Shown in pieces: positions 1 to 7,804 of a stretch of DNA of 47,964 nucleotides. This DNA is from an uncultured bacterium (GTDB taxonomy: Bacteria; Cyanobacteriota; Vampirovibrionia; Gastranaerophilales; Gastranaerophilaceae). Below the pieces are notes generated by a model. That model searched no databases and had not been told where the DNA came from. It saw only the letters and a list, made by a program, of their open reading frames with translations. The position numbers were made by a program, and so were the translations under genes. Where the stretch lies: contig ONOE01000010.1 in assembly GCA_900319365.1 (NCBI GenBank), positions 1 through 47,964 on the forward strand. Reading direction: 5' to 3'. Each line of letters starts with the position of its first letter. Within the stretch, counting starts at the first letter, position 1.

Positions 1-83
1 GTTTGAGAAGTCAAAGAATCCAGACTTTTTTCTAAGTATTTATCGGTATTATATACGGGAATGATTACGGATAATTCAGGCAT
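1..83 (-). CDS. Glycosyltransferase family 2, N-terminal fragment
   Basis: Only the first 27 codons lie in the window; the gene runs off the left edge. The start of the protein reads MPELSVIIPVYNTDKYLEKS, the canonical first beta strand and helix of a GT-A fold family 2 glycosyltransferase (SVIIPVYN followed by K-Y-L). Such enzymes move a sugar from a nucleotide-sugar to a glycan or lipid acceptor at the cytoplasmic face of the membrane. The start is the ATG at 83-81, preceded by AAGGAG about ten bases upstream on the minus strand. Substrate cannot be judged from so short a piece. Confidence 0.8.
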   Translation of the reverse strand, partial: MPELSVIIPVYNTDKYLEKSLDSLTSQ

Positions 84-538
84 TACAGGCACACTCCTTG
101 TATTCTGTTTTGAATTGTCTTTTGTTCTATATTTTTCATAAAAAATGTTGTTTTTCTCAATGCTCTTTCTCGCTTGCTATTATTCTACATATATTTCGTC
201 CTTCTGTAGGGTTCAATATATATTGTGCATAATAATATGTATCTGAATATGCCCTTATGTATTTAAATGTTATCATGAACATATACAAAAATAATTAAAT
301 GTTGTATAAAATGTAATATTTTTAACATTTAATATATACAAATACGGGCTTAAAATTTGTAAGATGTGTGTATTTAATCAACAAAATTTTAAATATAATA
401 TTATACTATTGTATAATATTTAATAACATAATTTAAAAACAGTTAATTTATTTTATTAAATTCCGATGCAGATTTGTTCGATTTTGATATTCGGCGTTAG
501 AGGTTGTTGCGGTTATAAACGTTTTTTTTAGTTGAAAT
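84..538. other. AT-rich intergenic stretch, no protein gene seen
   Basis: Divergent gap between the glycosyltransferase start and a hairpin at 539. It is very AT-rich with stops in all frames. Its last 70 bases (about 465-535) are less AT-rich and lead into a terminator-like hairpin, so a short plus-strand RNA could be made here. I see no recognisable RNA family. Confidence 0.4.
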
Positions 539-572
539 AAGCCCTGATATCTTTTGTGGTATCAGGGCTTTT
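539..572 (+). terminator. Intrinsic terminator-like hairpin without an upstream gene
   Basis: An 11-bp perfect stem (539-549 with 560-570), extended by two more pairs, closes a 6-base loop and is followed by a short T run. Nothing protein-coding on the plus strand precedes it in the window. Confidence 0.6.
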
Positions 573-672
573 ATAAAAGTATTTATATTAATTATTTACT
601 CAAAGCCATAAAAGCCTTGTTTATGACAAATTATTATAATTAAATGATCAAATTATTTATAGGGAAGAACAG

Positions 673-1397
673 ATGAAAAAAGTAATATCAAAAAATGCTT
701 GGTGTCAGGTCTTGTGCTGCCTCTTGCCTGGACAGCACAAGCTGTTTCTGCTGATAAAACTGCCAATATACAGCAGCAACAGGTTAAAAGTACAATGACT
801 GATTATGAGGCTTTAACTCAACTTGTATTATGGGAACGTTTATCAAAGGTTCCCAAGCTTCAACAAGAACCGACAAATTGTTACCGGGAAGATGCAACCG
901 TTACCACAAGTTGGACTTCGGGATCTGCTGCGGATTACTTAAAAACGGGTGCGGCGCAGAAAAATCGTGCAGAATCTTCTTCTAATGAAGTTATTCTAAA
1001 TCGAGGTTTACCGTCTGTTGTTCATCAGGCAGGGGACAGAGCTTATGTTGAATTGCCGACAGATGGCATTCATTGGATAAAAGTTAACGGCGAAGATGCC
1101 ATTTGGACTTCATACATGCGCTTAATTTACCGTTGTGAAAAGTGTAACGGGGTTTGGGAAATAACTGATCTGACTTCAATTTTTGAATCTGATAAACTTG
1201 AACCTGTCGTTGCGGGTACGAATTTACACATTAATCCTAAAGATCTTAAAGGCTTGCGCCCATCATACCGTTGGCTTGCGTATGTTCGCAAACAGGCAGG
1301 CGGGGAAGTATCAAATGACATGCTCGGGACCGACCGTCCCGAAGATGTAGAAAAAATCTATAAACAAGATGAAGAATGGATTCACGCAGAGCAATAA
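673..1397 (+). CDS. Exported SnoaL/NTF2-like protein; frame broken near residue 8
   Basis: The main open frame encodes about 230 residues with a DYEALTQLVLWERLSK opening and a W-x-x-G-S-A-A-DY segment typical of SnoaL-like/NTF2-superfamily barrels, followed by a two-Cys CEKC motif. Family members are small-molecule enzymes or binding proteins; no substrate can be assigned. In this frame there is no ATG. The natural start is the ATG at 673, with AGGGAAG upstream, and it begins a signal-peptide-like MKKVIS. It is one base out of register: adding one A to the A6 run at 690-695 restores MKKVISKKCLVSGLVLPL and a Sec signal ending near AVSA. The run and next base form A-AAA-AAT, a possible -1 slippery site. 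So this may be a frameshift mutation, phase variation, recoding, or a sequence error. Confidence 0.6.
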
Positions 1398-1584
1398 AAG
1401 CAGGTCAGGTTTTAGCCAGACAATTAGAACTGCCGGGTTCACTTCATGCTAACGTACCCTATATTTCTTTCACATCGGCTCATAAGTCCTGCAGACAGCA
1501 CGACATTATCGTCGATAGCTCAAGCCTCTGCTCGGGCGTCGCCGAACTTGAAAAAAGAGCTCTCATCTCTGTCTTTCTATACTA
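1398..1584. other. GC-richer non-coding block, possible structured RNA or remnant
   Basis: About 1475-1560 is clearly richer in G+C than its surroundings and contains several short self-complementary elements, for example CGAC-N6-GTCG near 1501-1514. Only short overlapping frames exist on both strands and none resembles a known protein. I could not match it to tmRNA, RNase P RNA, SRP RNA or a riboswitch. It lies downstream of the tRNA-Gly terminator on the minus strand and after the NTF2-like gene on the plus strand. Confidence 0.25.
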
Positions 1585-1610
1585 GAAAAGAGCCTTTAGC
1601 GGCTCTTAAA
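1585..1610 (-). terminator. Terminator of tRNA-Gly
   Basis: On the minus strand AAGAGCC-N6-GGCTCTT (1607-1588) is followed by TTC, just after the 3' end of the tRNA gene. Confidence 0.7.
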
Positions 1611-1614
1611 AAAA

Positions 1615-1689
1615 TGGAGCGGAAGACGAGATTCGAACTCGCGACAGCCTGCTTGGAAGGCAGGTACTCTACCACTGAGCTACTTCCGC
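1615..1689 (-). tRNA. tRNA-Gly (anticodon UCC)
   Basis: On the minus strand the acceptor arm GCGGAAG (from 1689) pairs with CTTCCGC. The D arm (GCTCAGTGGTAGAG), anticodon loop CTTCCAA and T arm (GTTCGAATC) are all present. The CCA end is encoded (1617-1615). It reads GGA and possibly GGG codons. The anticodon TCC in a CTTCCAA loop is unambiguous. Confidence 0.95.
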
Positions 1690-1831
1690 AAACCTATTTA
1701 ATTTTCATAAATTGATAATAATACAAAAGTTTTTTTTAAGCAATATTTTATATGAAATTTTCCCTTAAAATTTTGCACATTTTTAATCCCAAATTCCCGA
1801 CATCTGCCAAATGTGTAGATTTCGTAATATA

Positions 1832-1859
1832 TTGCATGTTTTCTATCTGTTGGTATAAT
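1832..1859 (+). promoter_or_regulatory. Promoter of the HU gene
   Basis: TTGCAT at 1832-1837 and TATAAT at 1854-1859 are separated by 16 bases, which fits a housekeeping sigma-70-type promoter about 30 bases ahead of the start codon. Confidence 0.65.
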
Positions 1860-1890
1860 TATTATGTTTAGTTAAGAAAGGAGATTTGTT

Positions 1891-2163
1891 ATGAACAAAG
1901 AAGAATTAGTTGCTGAAATCTCTAAATCAGCAAAAGTTTCTAAAAAAGATGCTGCTAACGTTTTAGCTGCTACTATTGAAACTATTGAAAAAACAGTTAA
2001 AAAAGGCGGTAAAGTTACTTTAGTCGGTTTCGGTACTTTCGAAGCTCGCAAAAGAGCTGCAAGAACAGGCAGAAACCCTCAAACAGGTAAAGAAATCAAA
2101 ATCGCTGCTAAAACTGTTCCAGCATTTTCAGCAGGTAAAAAATTCAAAGAATTAGTAAAATAG
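1891..2163 (+). CDS. hup: HU-type DNA-binding protein
   Basis: A 90-residue nucleoid protein that bends and compacts DNA as a dimer. It has the HU/IHF hallmark GRNPQTGKEIKIAAKTVPAF in the DNA-embracing arm (about residues 55-75) and the usual length. The start follows a strong AAAGGAG ribosome binding site nine bases upstream. It is monocistronic: its own promoter lies upstream and a long hairpin follows immediately. Codons are the A/T-rich kind expected of a highly expressed gene here. Whether it is HU rather than IHF cannot be fully excluded, but a single such gene with this arm sequence is normally HU. Confidence 0.95.
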   Translation: MNKEELVAEISKSAKVSKKDAANVLAATIETIEKTVKKGGKVTLVGFGTFEARKRAARTGRNPQTGKEIKIAAKTVPAFSAGKKFKELVK

Positions 2164-2177
2164 TTTTTTGATACTAT

Positions 2178-2216
2178 AAAAAAGACTCAAGGTTTAATCG
2201 CCTTGAGTCTTTTTTA
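2178..2216 (+). terminator. Terminator of HU, usable from both strands
   Basis: AAAAAGACTCAAGG (2179-2192) pairs with CCTTGAGTCTTTTT (2201-2214). A and T runs flank both sides, so it can also end the minus-strand permease transcript that stops at 2237. Confidence 0.85.
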
Positions 2217-2236
2217 TTAATATTTTTTTCCCTTTA

Positions 2237-3781
2237 TTATTGAAGTCTTTTTCTTTCTGCTTTACGTTTTTGTCTGTACCCGTACAGAGCATAAATTAAC
2301 AACCCTAAAAGCATCCAGATGATGAAATAGCTTGAAGATGTTTTTAGTGTCTTTAGCGAGAAGAATATCAATACAAGGCATATTAAAATCCCTGCAATAG
2401 GCAACCACGGGCAAAAAGGAACTTTAAACGGTCTTTCTTTGTCGGGTGCTGTTTTTCTCAAAATCAAAACGCACAGGCAAATGATTACAAAAGATGTAAA
2501 TGTTCCGTAATTGCAAAGGTCTGCCGATATTTTCAAATCCATAAACAAGCCGCAAATGATAACAACAATACCCGAAATCCATGTCATTACATAAGGTGTT
2601 CTGAACTTGCGGTGAATCATTCTCCAAGAGCGAGGTAAAAATCTGTCACGGCTTATTGCATATAAAATTCTTGTTGTTCCCAACTGGTAAACAAGAAGAA
2701 CCGTTGTGAGAGCACATAAAGCCCCGACTGATATCATTCCCGCAAAGATATTTGAAATTCTTCCTACATGAAGATAGCTTATTGCATGCGGTAGAGGTGC
2801 CGTTATATTAATTTTATCAATCGGTACAATCCCTGTTAATACAAGCGCTACGCAAATATATAGAATCGTGCAAAAACCCAAAGTCCCGAGAATGGCAATC
2901 GGTAAATCTCTTTGAGGTTTTTCGGTTTCTTCTGCTGCGGTTGATATCGCATCAACTCCGACATAAGCAAAAAATATCGTAAATGTTCCCATCAAAATGC
3001 CTGCAATCGGGTGTACGGCAGGTAAAAACGGAGTCCAATTTTCGGGTTTAACATAAAAAGCCCCAAAAACAATGAATGACAATATGATAAACATATTTAC
3101 CCCAACCATTATGCTTGCGGCTCTTGTCGATTCTTTTACTCCTCTTATAAGTAAAAGTGTAAGAATTAAAACGATTATTGCTGCGGGCATATTGATTGCG
3201 ATAGGAATTTTGTCAAACAAATACGGAATTTTGTCATGAATGTTCCAACCGTATTTTTCGCACATTGAATATATTGTGCGGTAATCATATTTGAGCCACA
3301 GCGGAATATTTAATATAAAAGCAGGCAAATGTGCCTTAAAGCCTTTCATAAACTGCATAAAATATCCTGACCATGCGCTTGCAACCGTGATATTTCCGAT
3401 AGCGTATTCAAGCATCAAAATCCATCCGACCATCCATGCCATAAATTCACCCATTGTAGCATAGGTGTATGCATAAGCACTTCCCGCAACGGGTATCATT
3501 GATGCGATTTCCGAATAGCAAAGCGCAGGAACAACGCATGCTAATGCTGCCAGAATAATTGAAATAATAATTGCATGACCTGCCCCCGGAGTTTCTGCGT
3601 TCCCCGTAATTGCAGCGCCGATTATTGCAAAAATTCCCGTTCCGACAACTGCGCCTATTCCTATAACTATTAAGTCAAAAACATTCAACGTCTTTTTTAA
3701 TTCAGACTTTTTACCCGTCTGAATTAATTCATCAATACTTCTTTTTTTGAATATATTTCGACTGATTTCTTGAGAATTCAT
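2237..3781 (-). CDS. APC-superfamily amino-acid permease
   Basis: A 514-residue polytopic inner-membrane transporter of the amino acid-polyamine-organocation superfamily. The first membrane segment has the family signature IVIGIGAVVGTGIFAIIG (about residues 38-55), the substrate/Na site around broken helix 1. About twelve to fourteen hydrophobic segments follow, and the C-terminus is very basic. It resembles the cationic amino-acid transporter branch (YfnA/CAT-like). It starts five bases after the stop of a paralogous permease, with only a weak ribosome binding site, so translational coupling is likely. Substrate is unknown. Confidence 0.9.
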   Translation of the reverse strand: MNSQEISRNIFKKRSIDELIQTGKKSELKKTLNVFDLIVIGIGAVVGTGIFAIIGAAITGNAETPGAGHAIIISIILAALACVVPALCYSEIASMIPVAGSAYAYTYATMGEFMAWMVGWILMLEYAIGNITVASAWSGYFMQFMKGFKAHLPAFILNIPLWLKYDYRTIYSMCEKYGWNIHDKIPYLFDKIPIAINMPAAIIVLILTLLLIRGVKESTRAASIMVGVNMFIILSFIVFGAFYVKPENWTPFLPAVHPIAGILMGTFTIFFAYVGVDAISTAAEETEKPQRDLPIAILGTLGFCTILYICVALVLTGIVPIDKINITAPLPHAISYLHVGRISNIFAGMISVGALCALTTVLLVYQLGTTRILYAISRDRFLPRSWRMIHRKFRTPYVMTWISGIVVIICGLFMDLKISADLCNYGTFTSFVIICLCVLILRKTAPDKERPFKVPFCPWLPIAGILICLVLIFFSLKTLKTSSSYFIIWMLLGLLIYALYGYRQKRKAERKRLQ

Positions 3782-3786
3782 TTGAT

Positions 3787-5385
3787 TTATTTACTTTCGT
3801 TTTCTTCTTTTAAAAATCCCTGAACTATTTCTTTATGAATTTTATTTTCGTTATCTCTGTTTCTTACAAAGCCGTAGAACAGATATATTATTGCGCCCAA
3901 ACCGAGCCATACGGGATATAATAAAGCCGAGCTTGAAGATTGCATTGATTTATATACCATTAAACCTCCGCAAGTTAATATTCCGAGTAACGGTACCCAC
4001 GGAGAAAACGGAACTTTGAACGGTCTTTCTCTATCAGGATCGGTATGTCTTAAAATCAATACCGCAGCACAAACAATAATGAATGATGTGAATACCCCGT
4101 AATTGCATAATTCTGTCGCAATATCAAGATTTAATGTCAAAATACCGATTATTGCAATAAGTCCCACAGTCCATGTTAAAAGAGCGGGAGTATGGTACTT
4201 CGGGTGCAATTTCTGAAATCTTTTAGATACAAAATGATCTCTGCTCATTGAATATAAAATTCTTGTAACAGCCATTTCCATTACAAGCAGAACGGAAGTT
4301 AAACCAGCTAAAGAACCGATTGAAATCAATCCTGCAACCCAGTTTTGGTGAACAGCATTCATACAAAATACCAAAGGAGCTTTCACAAATCCTGCGGGAA
4401 CCGCACCTGAAGTATCCTGCATACCTGTTAAAACAAGTGCAACAAGAATATATACAAGTGTTGTTATGAGTAAAGACCCTATAATACCTATGGGTAAATC
4501 TCTTTGCGGATTTTTGCATTCTTCTGCGGATGTTGCTAATGCGTCAAATCCGATATATGCAAAGAATATCAAAAATGCGCCCGCAATTATTCCTTCAAAT
4601 CCGTGCGGTGCAAATGGTGTCCAATTAGACGGTTGAACATAGAATGCCCCGACAAGTACGAACAACGCAATAACCGCAAGTTTTACAAAAACCATTATTC
4701 CCGTCATCTTTGCCGATTCTTTTGTTCCTTTTACAAGAACCATTGTCATTAAAATAACGATTATAATAGCGGGAAGATTTATGCAAATCGGAACTCCGAA
4801 TATTTTCGGTATAAATACATCGGGATTTGCTGCTACAATTTTTCCTGCCGAAAATACATCATTTGTAAGCCATACGGGAGGATGTGCAAGCCATTGAGGC
4901 AGCACTTTGTCAAATCCTGCCATAAATTGGACAAAATAATTTGACCATGCGCAAGATACTGCGATAAATCCGATGCCGTAGCCTAAAATTGAAACCCATC
5001 CGACCATCCATGCCATAAATTCGCCTAAAGTTGCGTAGGTATAGTTATAAGCTCCGCCCGAAACGGGTATCATAGCCGCAAATTCGGAATAGCAAAGCGC
5101 TGAAAAAATACATGCAATAACCGCAATTATCATTGATACGACAAGTGCGGGCCCGGCTCCGACTGATGAACCGTCAACACTCCCCGCTGCCGCAATCCCG
5201 ACAATTGCAAATATCCCCGAACCGATAATTACGCCGACTCCGAGAATAATTAAATCCCAAACGCCGAGAGTTTTTTCTAATCCGCATGCTTTTGCTTCCG
5301 CAATCATTTCGTCAGGTGATTTGATTTTTGTAATATTTTTCAAAAAATTGCGGGTAAATGTTGCTCTGTTAAATTTTTCAGCCAT
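3787..5385 (-). CDS. APC-superfamily amino-acid permease (paralogue)
   Basis: A 532-residue paralogue of the next gene, with IILGVGVIIGSGIFAIVG in membrane helix 1 and the same order of hydrophobic segments (for example the PVSGGAYNYTYATLGEFMAW block). The open frame extends 20 codons further upstream, but the start at 5385 (MAEKFNRATF) is preceded by AAAGGAG, and the extension runs into palindromic repeats, so I use 5385. It heads a two-gene operon with its paralogue and probably imports amino acids. Which ones cannot be said. Confidence 0.9.
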   Translation of the reverse strand: MAEKFNRATFTRNFLKNITKIKSPDEMIAEAKACGLEKTLGVWDLIILGVGVIIGSGIFAIVGIAAAGSVDGSSVGAGPALVVSMIIAVIACIFSALCYSEFAAMIPVSGGAYNYTYATLGEFMAWMVGWVSILGYGIGFIAVSCAWSNYFVQFMAGFDKVLPQWLAHPPVWLTNDVFSAGKIVAANPDVFIPKIFGVPICINLPAIIIVILMTMVLVKGTKESAKMTGIMVFVKLAVIALFVLVGAFYVQPSNWTPFAPHGFEGIIAGAFLIFFAYIGFDALATSAEECKNPQRDLPIGIIGSLLITTLVYILVALVLTGMQDTSGAVPAGFVKAPLVFCMNAVHQNWVAGLISIGSLAGLTSVLLVMEMAVTRILYSMSRDHFVSKRFQKLHPKYHTPALLTWTVGLIAIIGILTLNLDIATELCNYGVFTSFIIVCAAVLILRHTDPDRERPFKVPFSPWVPLLGILTCGGLMVYKSMQSSSSALLYPVWLGLGAIIYLFYGFVRNRDNENKIHKEIVQGFLKEENESK

Positions 5386-5401
5386 CTTTCTCCTTTTACT
5401 T

Positions 5402-5644
5402 GTCAGGCTGAAGCCTGACCTACTTTTTTTTATGTCGGGAAGCAATCCCGACCTACATTTTATTTGTCAGGCTATTGCCTGACCTGCATTCTTTTTATTA
5501 TCCCTCTCCCAGAGGTAGAGGGATGAATTTCAGCTTGAGCCAAAATGGCGAAAGTCAGAAATTCGGGTGAGGGTTTAATCCTCATTTATTTTTATCTGTC
5601 AGGCTAGAGCCTGAGTTTGTTGATTGTCCGCATGGCAATGCCGA
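5402..5644. repeat. Cluster of short palindromic (REP-like) repeats
   Basis: Several imperfect palindromes sit in a row: GTCAGGCTGAAGCCTGAC (5402-5419), GTCGGGAAGCAATCCCGAC (5434-5452), GTCAGGCTATTGCCTGAC (5466-5483), GTCAGGCTAGAGCCTGA (5598-5614) and a degenerate copy at 5626-5644. The first three end in a common CCTAC or CCTGC tail. Between them lies a CCCTCT...AGAGGG palindrome at 5502-5522. They fill the gap between glyQ and the permease operon and may act as terminators or mRNA stabilisers. Confidence 0.8.
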
Positions 5645-5675
5645 CCTGCTGATCTCAACAAAAGCTCATAGTATC

Positions 5676-6572
5676 CTAGTGCCTTAGTGCCATAGTATCT
5701 TTATTACAAAGCGGGAATCCCATTTTTTCTCTTTGTTCTACATAGAGTTTTGCGACTCCTGATGCCATTGTTCTTACTCTGCCTATAAAGTTGTTTCTTT
5801 CGTCCTTACTTATAACCCCTCTTGCATCAAGCAGGTTGAAAGTATGTGAACATTTCAAAACATAATCATAAGCGGGAAGAACAAGTTTATGCTCTAAACA
5901 ATTTTCAACTTCCTTTTGATAAATATCAAAACATTTGAATAAATCATCAGAATTTGAAACTTCAAAATTGTAAACCGATTGTTCGACTTCGTTTTGGTGA
6001 TAAATTTCGCCGTAGGTCAATTTATCATTCCACATAATGTCAAATACGGATTCTTTATTTTGAAGATACATTGCAATTCTTTCCAAACCATAGGTTAATT
6101 CAAGTGCGACGGGTTTGATTTCCAAACCGCCGACCTGTTGGAAATATGTGAACTGGGTTACTTCCATACCGTCAAGCCACACTTCCCAGCCTACACCTGC
6201 AGCGCCTAATGTCGGAGACTCCCAGTTATCTTCAACAAAACGAACATCGTGTTCGTTCAAATCAATTCCCATAGCTTCAAGACTTTTTAAATAAAGTTCT
6301 TGAGAATTATCCGGAGAGGGTTTTAATATAACCTGAAATTGGAAATAATGTCCCAATCTGTTCGGGTTTTCTCCGTATCTTGCATCTGTCGGACGACGGC
6401 AGGGTTCAATCATTGCCGTTGACCACGGTTCAGGTCCAAGAACCCTCAAAAAAGTAGCAGGGTTCATTGTAGATGCACCTTTTTCTATGTCATAGGGCTG
6501 TGAAATTATACATCCGTAATCAGCCCAGAATTTTTGTAAATTAAAAACCAAATTTTGAAAATTTAATGCCAT
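5676..6572 (-). CDS. glyQ: Glycyl-tRNA synthetase alpha subunit
   Basis: A 298-residue catalytic alpha subunit of the bacterial alpha2-beta2 glycyl-tRNA synthetase, which charges tRNA-Gly. The family-specific opening ([17 protein letters not shown]), the block [11 protein letters not shown] and the [20 protein letters not shown] motif around residues 58-78 leave no doubt. Length is normal. The beta subunit gene glyS is not adjacent here, where the alpha gene is often followed by it. No T-box leader is visible. The last codons and stop lie in a repetitive AGTGCC-rich tract next to the palindromic repeat cluster. Confidence 0.97.
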   Translation of the reverse strand: MALNFQNLVFNLQKFWADYGCIISQPYDIEKGASTMNPATFLRVLGPEPWSTAMIEPCRRPTDARYGENPNRLGHYFQFQVILKPSPDNSQELYLKSLEAMGIDLNEHDVRFVEDNWESPTLGAAGVGWEVWLDGMEVTQFTYFQQVGGLEIKPVALELTYGLERIAMYLQNKESVFDIMWNDKLTYGEIYHQNEVEQSVYNFEVSNSDDLFKCFDIYQKEVENCLEHKLVLPAYDYVLKCSHTFNLLDARGVISKDERNNFIGRVRTMASGVAKLYVEQREKMGFPLCNKDTMALRH

Positions 6573-6695
6573 AACCTATTCCATTTTAATCTCTTATATA
6601 CTCGTTTCATCATACTATTACTAACATAGTACAATTGCAAATAAATACTAAAAAATGTTAAGGTGAAAAGGATGTTTTTCCATAATTGCGGGGAA

Positions 6696-6711
6696 TATGA
6701 TATAGTGTAAA
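6696..6711 (+). promoter_or_regulatory. Promoter element shared with the helicase gene
   Basis: The 16-mer TATGATATAGTGTAAA occurs here, 12 bases before the kinase start codon, and identically at 7758-7773 before the helicase. TATGAT or TATAGT can serve as the -10 element. The core ATAGTGTA also occurs in the operator of the four-domain regulator at 11286-11298. Confidence 0.45.
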
Positions 6712-6723
6712 AAAAGGATAGTA

Positions 6724-7254
6724 ATGGTTGATAAGATTATAATATTTTCGGGCAAACAGTATTCGGGTAAAGATACGGCAGCAACTTATATGCTAAAGTT
6801 CTTACCTGATTTCAGGCGTTGCGCAATCGGTGATATTATAAAATTAACTTACGGCAGGGAAAACGGTCTTACTTACGACCAAATTGAAGCAAATAAGCCT
6901 TTGTATCGTGCGGGGCTAATTGAACTCGGTAATAAAGGCAGAGCAATTTATGCCGATTACTGGTTGAAAAAAATCTTGAAACAGGACGGAAATCTTATGA
7001 TAACAGATGTAAGAGTTCCTCATGAATATGAAATATTTAAAAATGCGGGAGCGATTACTATTAGAGTAAATGCCTCTCGAAATACAAGAATGCAAAGAGG
7101 CAAACTTGTCGGCGAAAGTGATATAACGGAAACAGGATTAGATAATATAAAAAATTGGGATTACGTTGTTGATAATGATGGAGATTATGAATCCCTGACT
7201 ACGCAACTTGATAAAATAATAGAAGATATTAAAAGAAAACTTCATATATCATAA
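6724..7254 (+). CDS. P-loop kinase, nucleotide/phosphomevalonate-kinase-like
   Basis: A 176-residue P-loop protein. SGKQYSGKDTA (about residues 9-19) is a Walker A loop of the kind used by dNMP kinases and animal-type phosphomevalonate kinases. A later MITDVRVPHEYE block with R...R residues resembles the lid and NMP-binding regions of this group. It probably transfers phosphate from ATP to a small phosphorylated metabolite. The substrate is unclear and the neighbours do not help. The start at 6724 has AAGGAT five bases upstream. It stands alone between glyQ (divergent) and the GIY-YIG gene. Confidence 0.6.
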   Translation: MVDKIIIFSGKQYSGKDTAATYMLKFLPDFRRCAIGDIIKLTYGRENGLTYDQIEANKPLYRAGLIELGNKGRAIYADYWLKKILKQDGNLMITDVRVPHEYEIFKNAGAITIRVNASRNTRMQRGKLVGESDITETGLDNIKNWDYVVDNDGDYESLTTQLDKIIEDIKRKLHIS

Positions 7255-7329
7255 TGAAAAATGTAAAAGTGCTGAAAAAATAAATGTGTAATAATGCGAA
7301 ATGCACAATAAAAAATTCTAATTTTGTCT

Positions 7330-7363
7330 TTGCGAGAAATTCAAAGGATTGAATTTCTCGCAA
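7330..7363. repeat. Perfect 13-bp palindromic repeat
   Basis: TTGCGAGAAATTC (7330-7342) pairs perfectly with 7351-7363 around an 8-base loop. The TTGCGAG...CAATCC pattern resembles the widespread ATTGCGAGG...GCAATCC class of intergenic palindromes. It lies 24 bases upstream of the GIY-YIG start. Confidence 0.75.
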
Positions 7364-7386
7364 TCCGGCTTGTAATATCAACCATA

Positions 7387-7677
7387 ATGCAAGATAAACA
7401 ATATTATATTTACATACTGTTTAACAAAAAGAATGGCACTCTCTATGTTGGTGTAACATCAAACCTTGTAAAAAGAGTTTGGACGCATAAAAATAAAGTC
7501 GCTGAAGGGTTTACTTCAAAATATGGAGTTGATAAATTAGGCTATTTTGAAGTTTGTAATAATATAATGTCTGCAATTACAAGAGAAAAGCAGTTGAAAG
7601 CAGGTAACAGAAAAACAAAAATTGAATTAATAGAAAATAATAATCCTGATTGGAACGATTTGTATTATGAAATATAA
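7387..7677 (+). CDS. Single-domain GIY-YIG endonuclease
   Basis: A 96-residue stand-alone GIY-YIG domain of the YhbQ/UvrC-N-like type. It has YIYIL near residue 7, LYVG near residue 20 (the second signature), a conserved Arg in SNLVKRVWTHK, and the metal-binding Glu in TREKQLK. These enzymes nick DNA, but most small members lack a defined role. The frame is open further upstream from 7324, but that part is the palindromic repeat. The ATG at 7387 begins the conserved fold, so I choose it, although no strong ribosome binding site precedes it. Confidence 0.85.
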   Translation: MQDKQYYIYILFNKKNGTLYVGVTSNLVKRVWTHKNKVAEGFTSKYGVDKLGYFEVCNNIMSAITREKQLKAGNRKTKIELIENNNPDWNDLYYEI

Positions 7678-7757
7678 CACTTATTATATCATTATTTTAT
7701 GCATTATTCAATATTTTTATGTTTCGGATATTTACAATTCCCCCCACGACAAGGAAT

Positions 7758-7773
7758 TATGATATAGTGTAAA
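7758..7773 (+). promoter_or_regulatory. Promoter element of the helicase gene
   Basis: Second exact copy of TATGATATAGTGTAAA, 31 bases before the helicase start. Confidence 0.45.
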
Positions 7774-7804
7774 GATAAGAATAGCGATATAAGGAATAAA
7801 AGTA

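Noticed and set aside
1376-1715. Two overlapping plus-strand reading frames across 1.4-1.7 kb
   Set aside because: They run through the GC-rich block and the antisense of tRNA-Gly, have no ribosome binding site and no resemblance to proteins.
5386-5445. N-terminal extension of the second permease
   Set aside because: It lies within palindromic repeats, while a strong ribosome binding site precedes the start at 5385.
7324-7386. Longer start for the GIY-YIG gene
   Set aside because: The first 21 codons are the palindromic repeat itself and have no homology.
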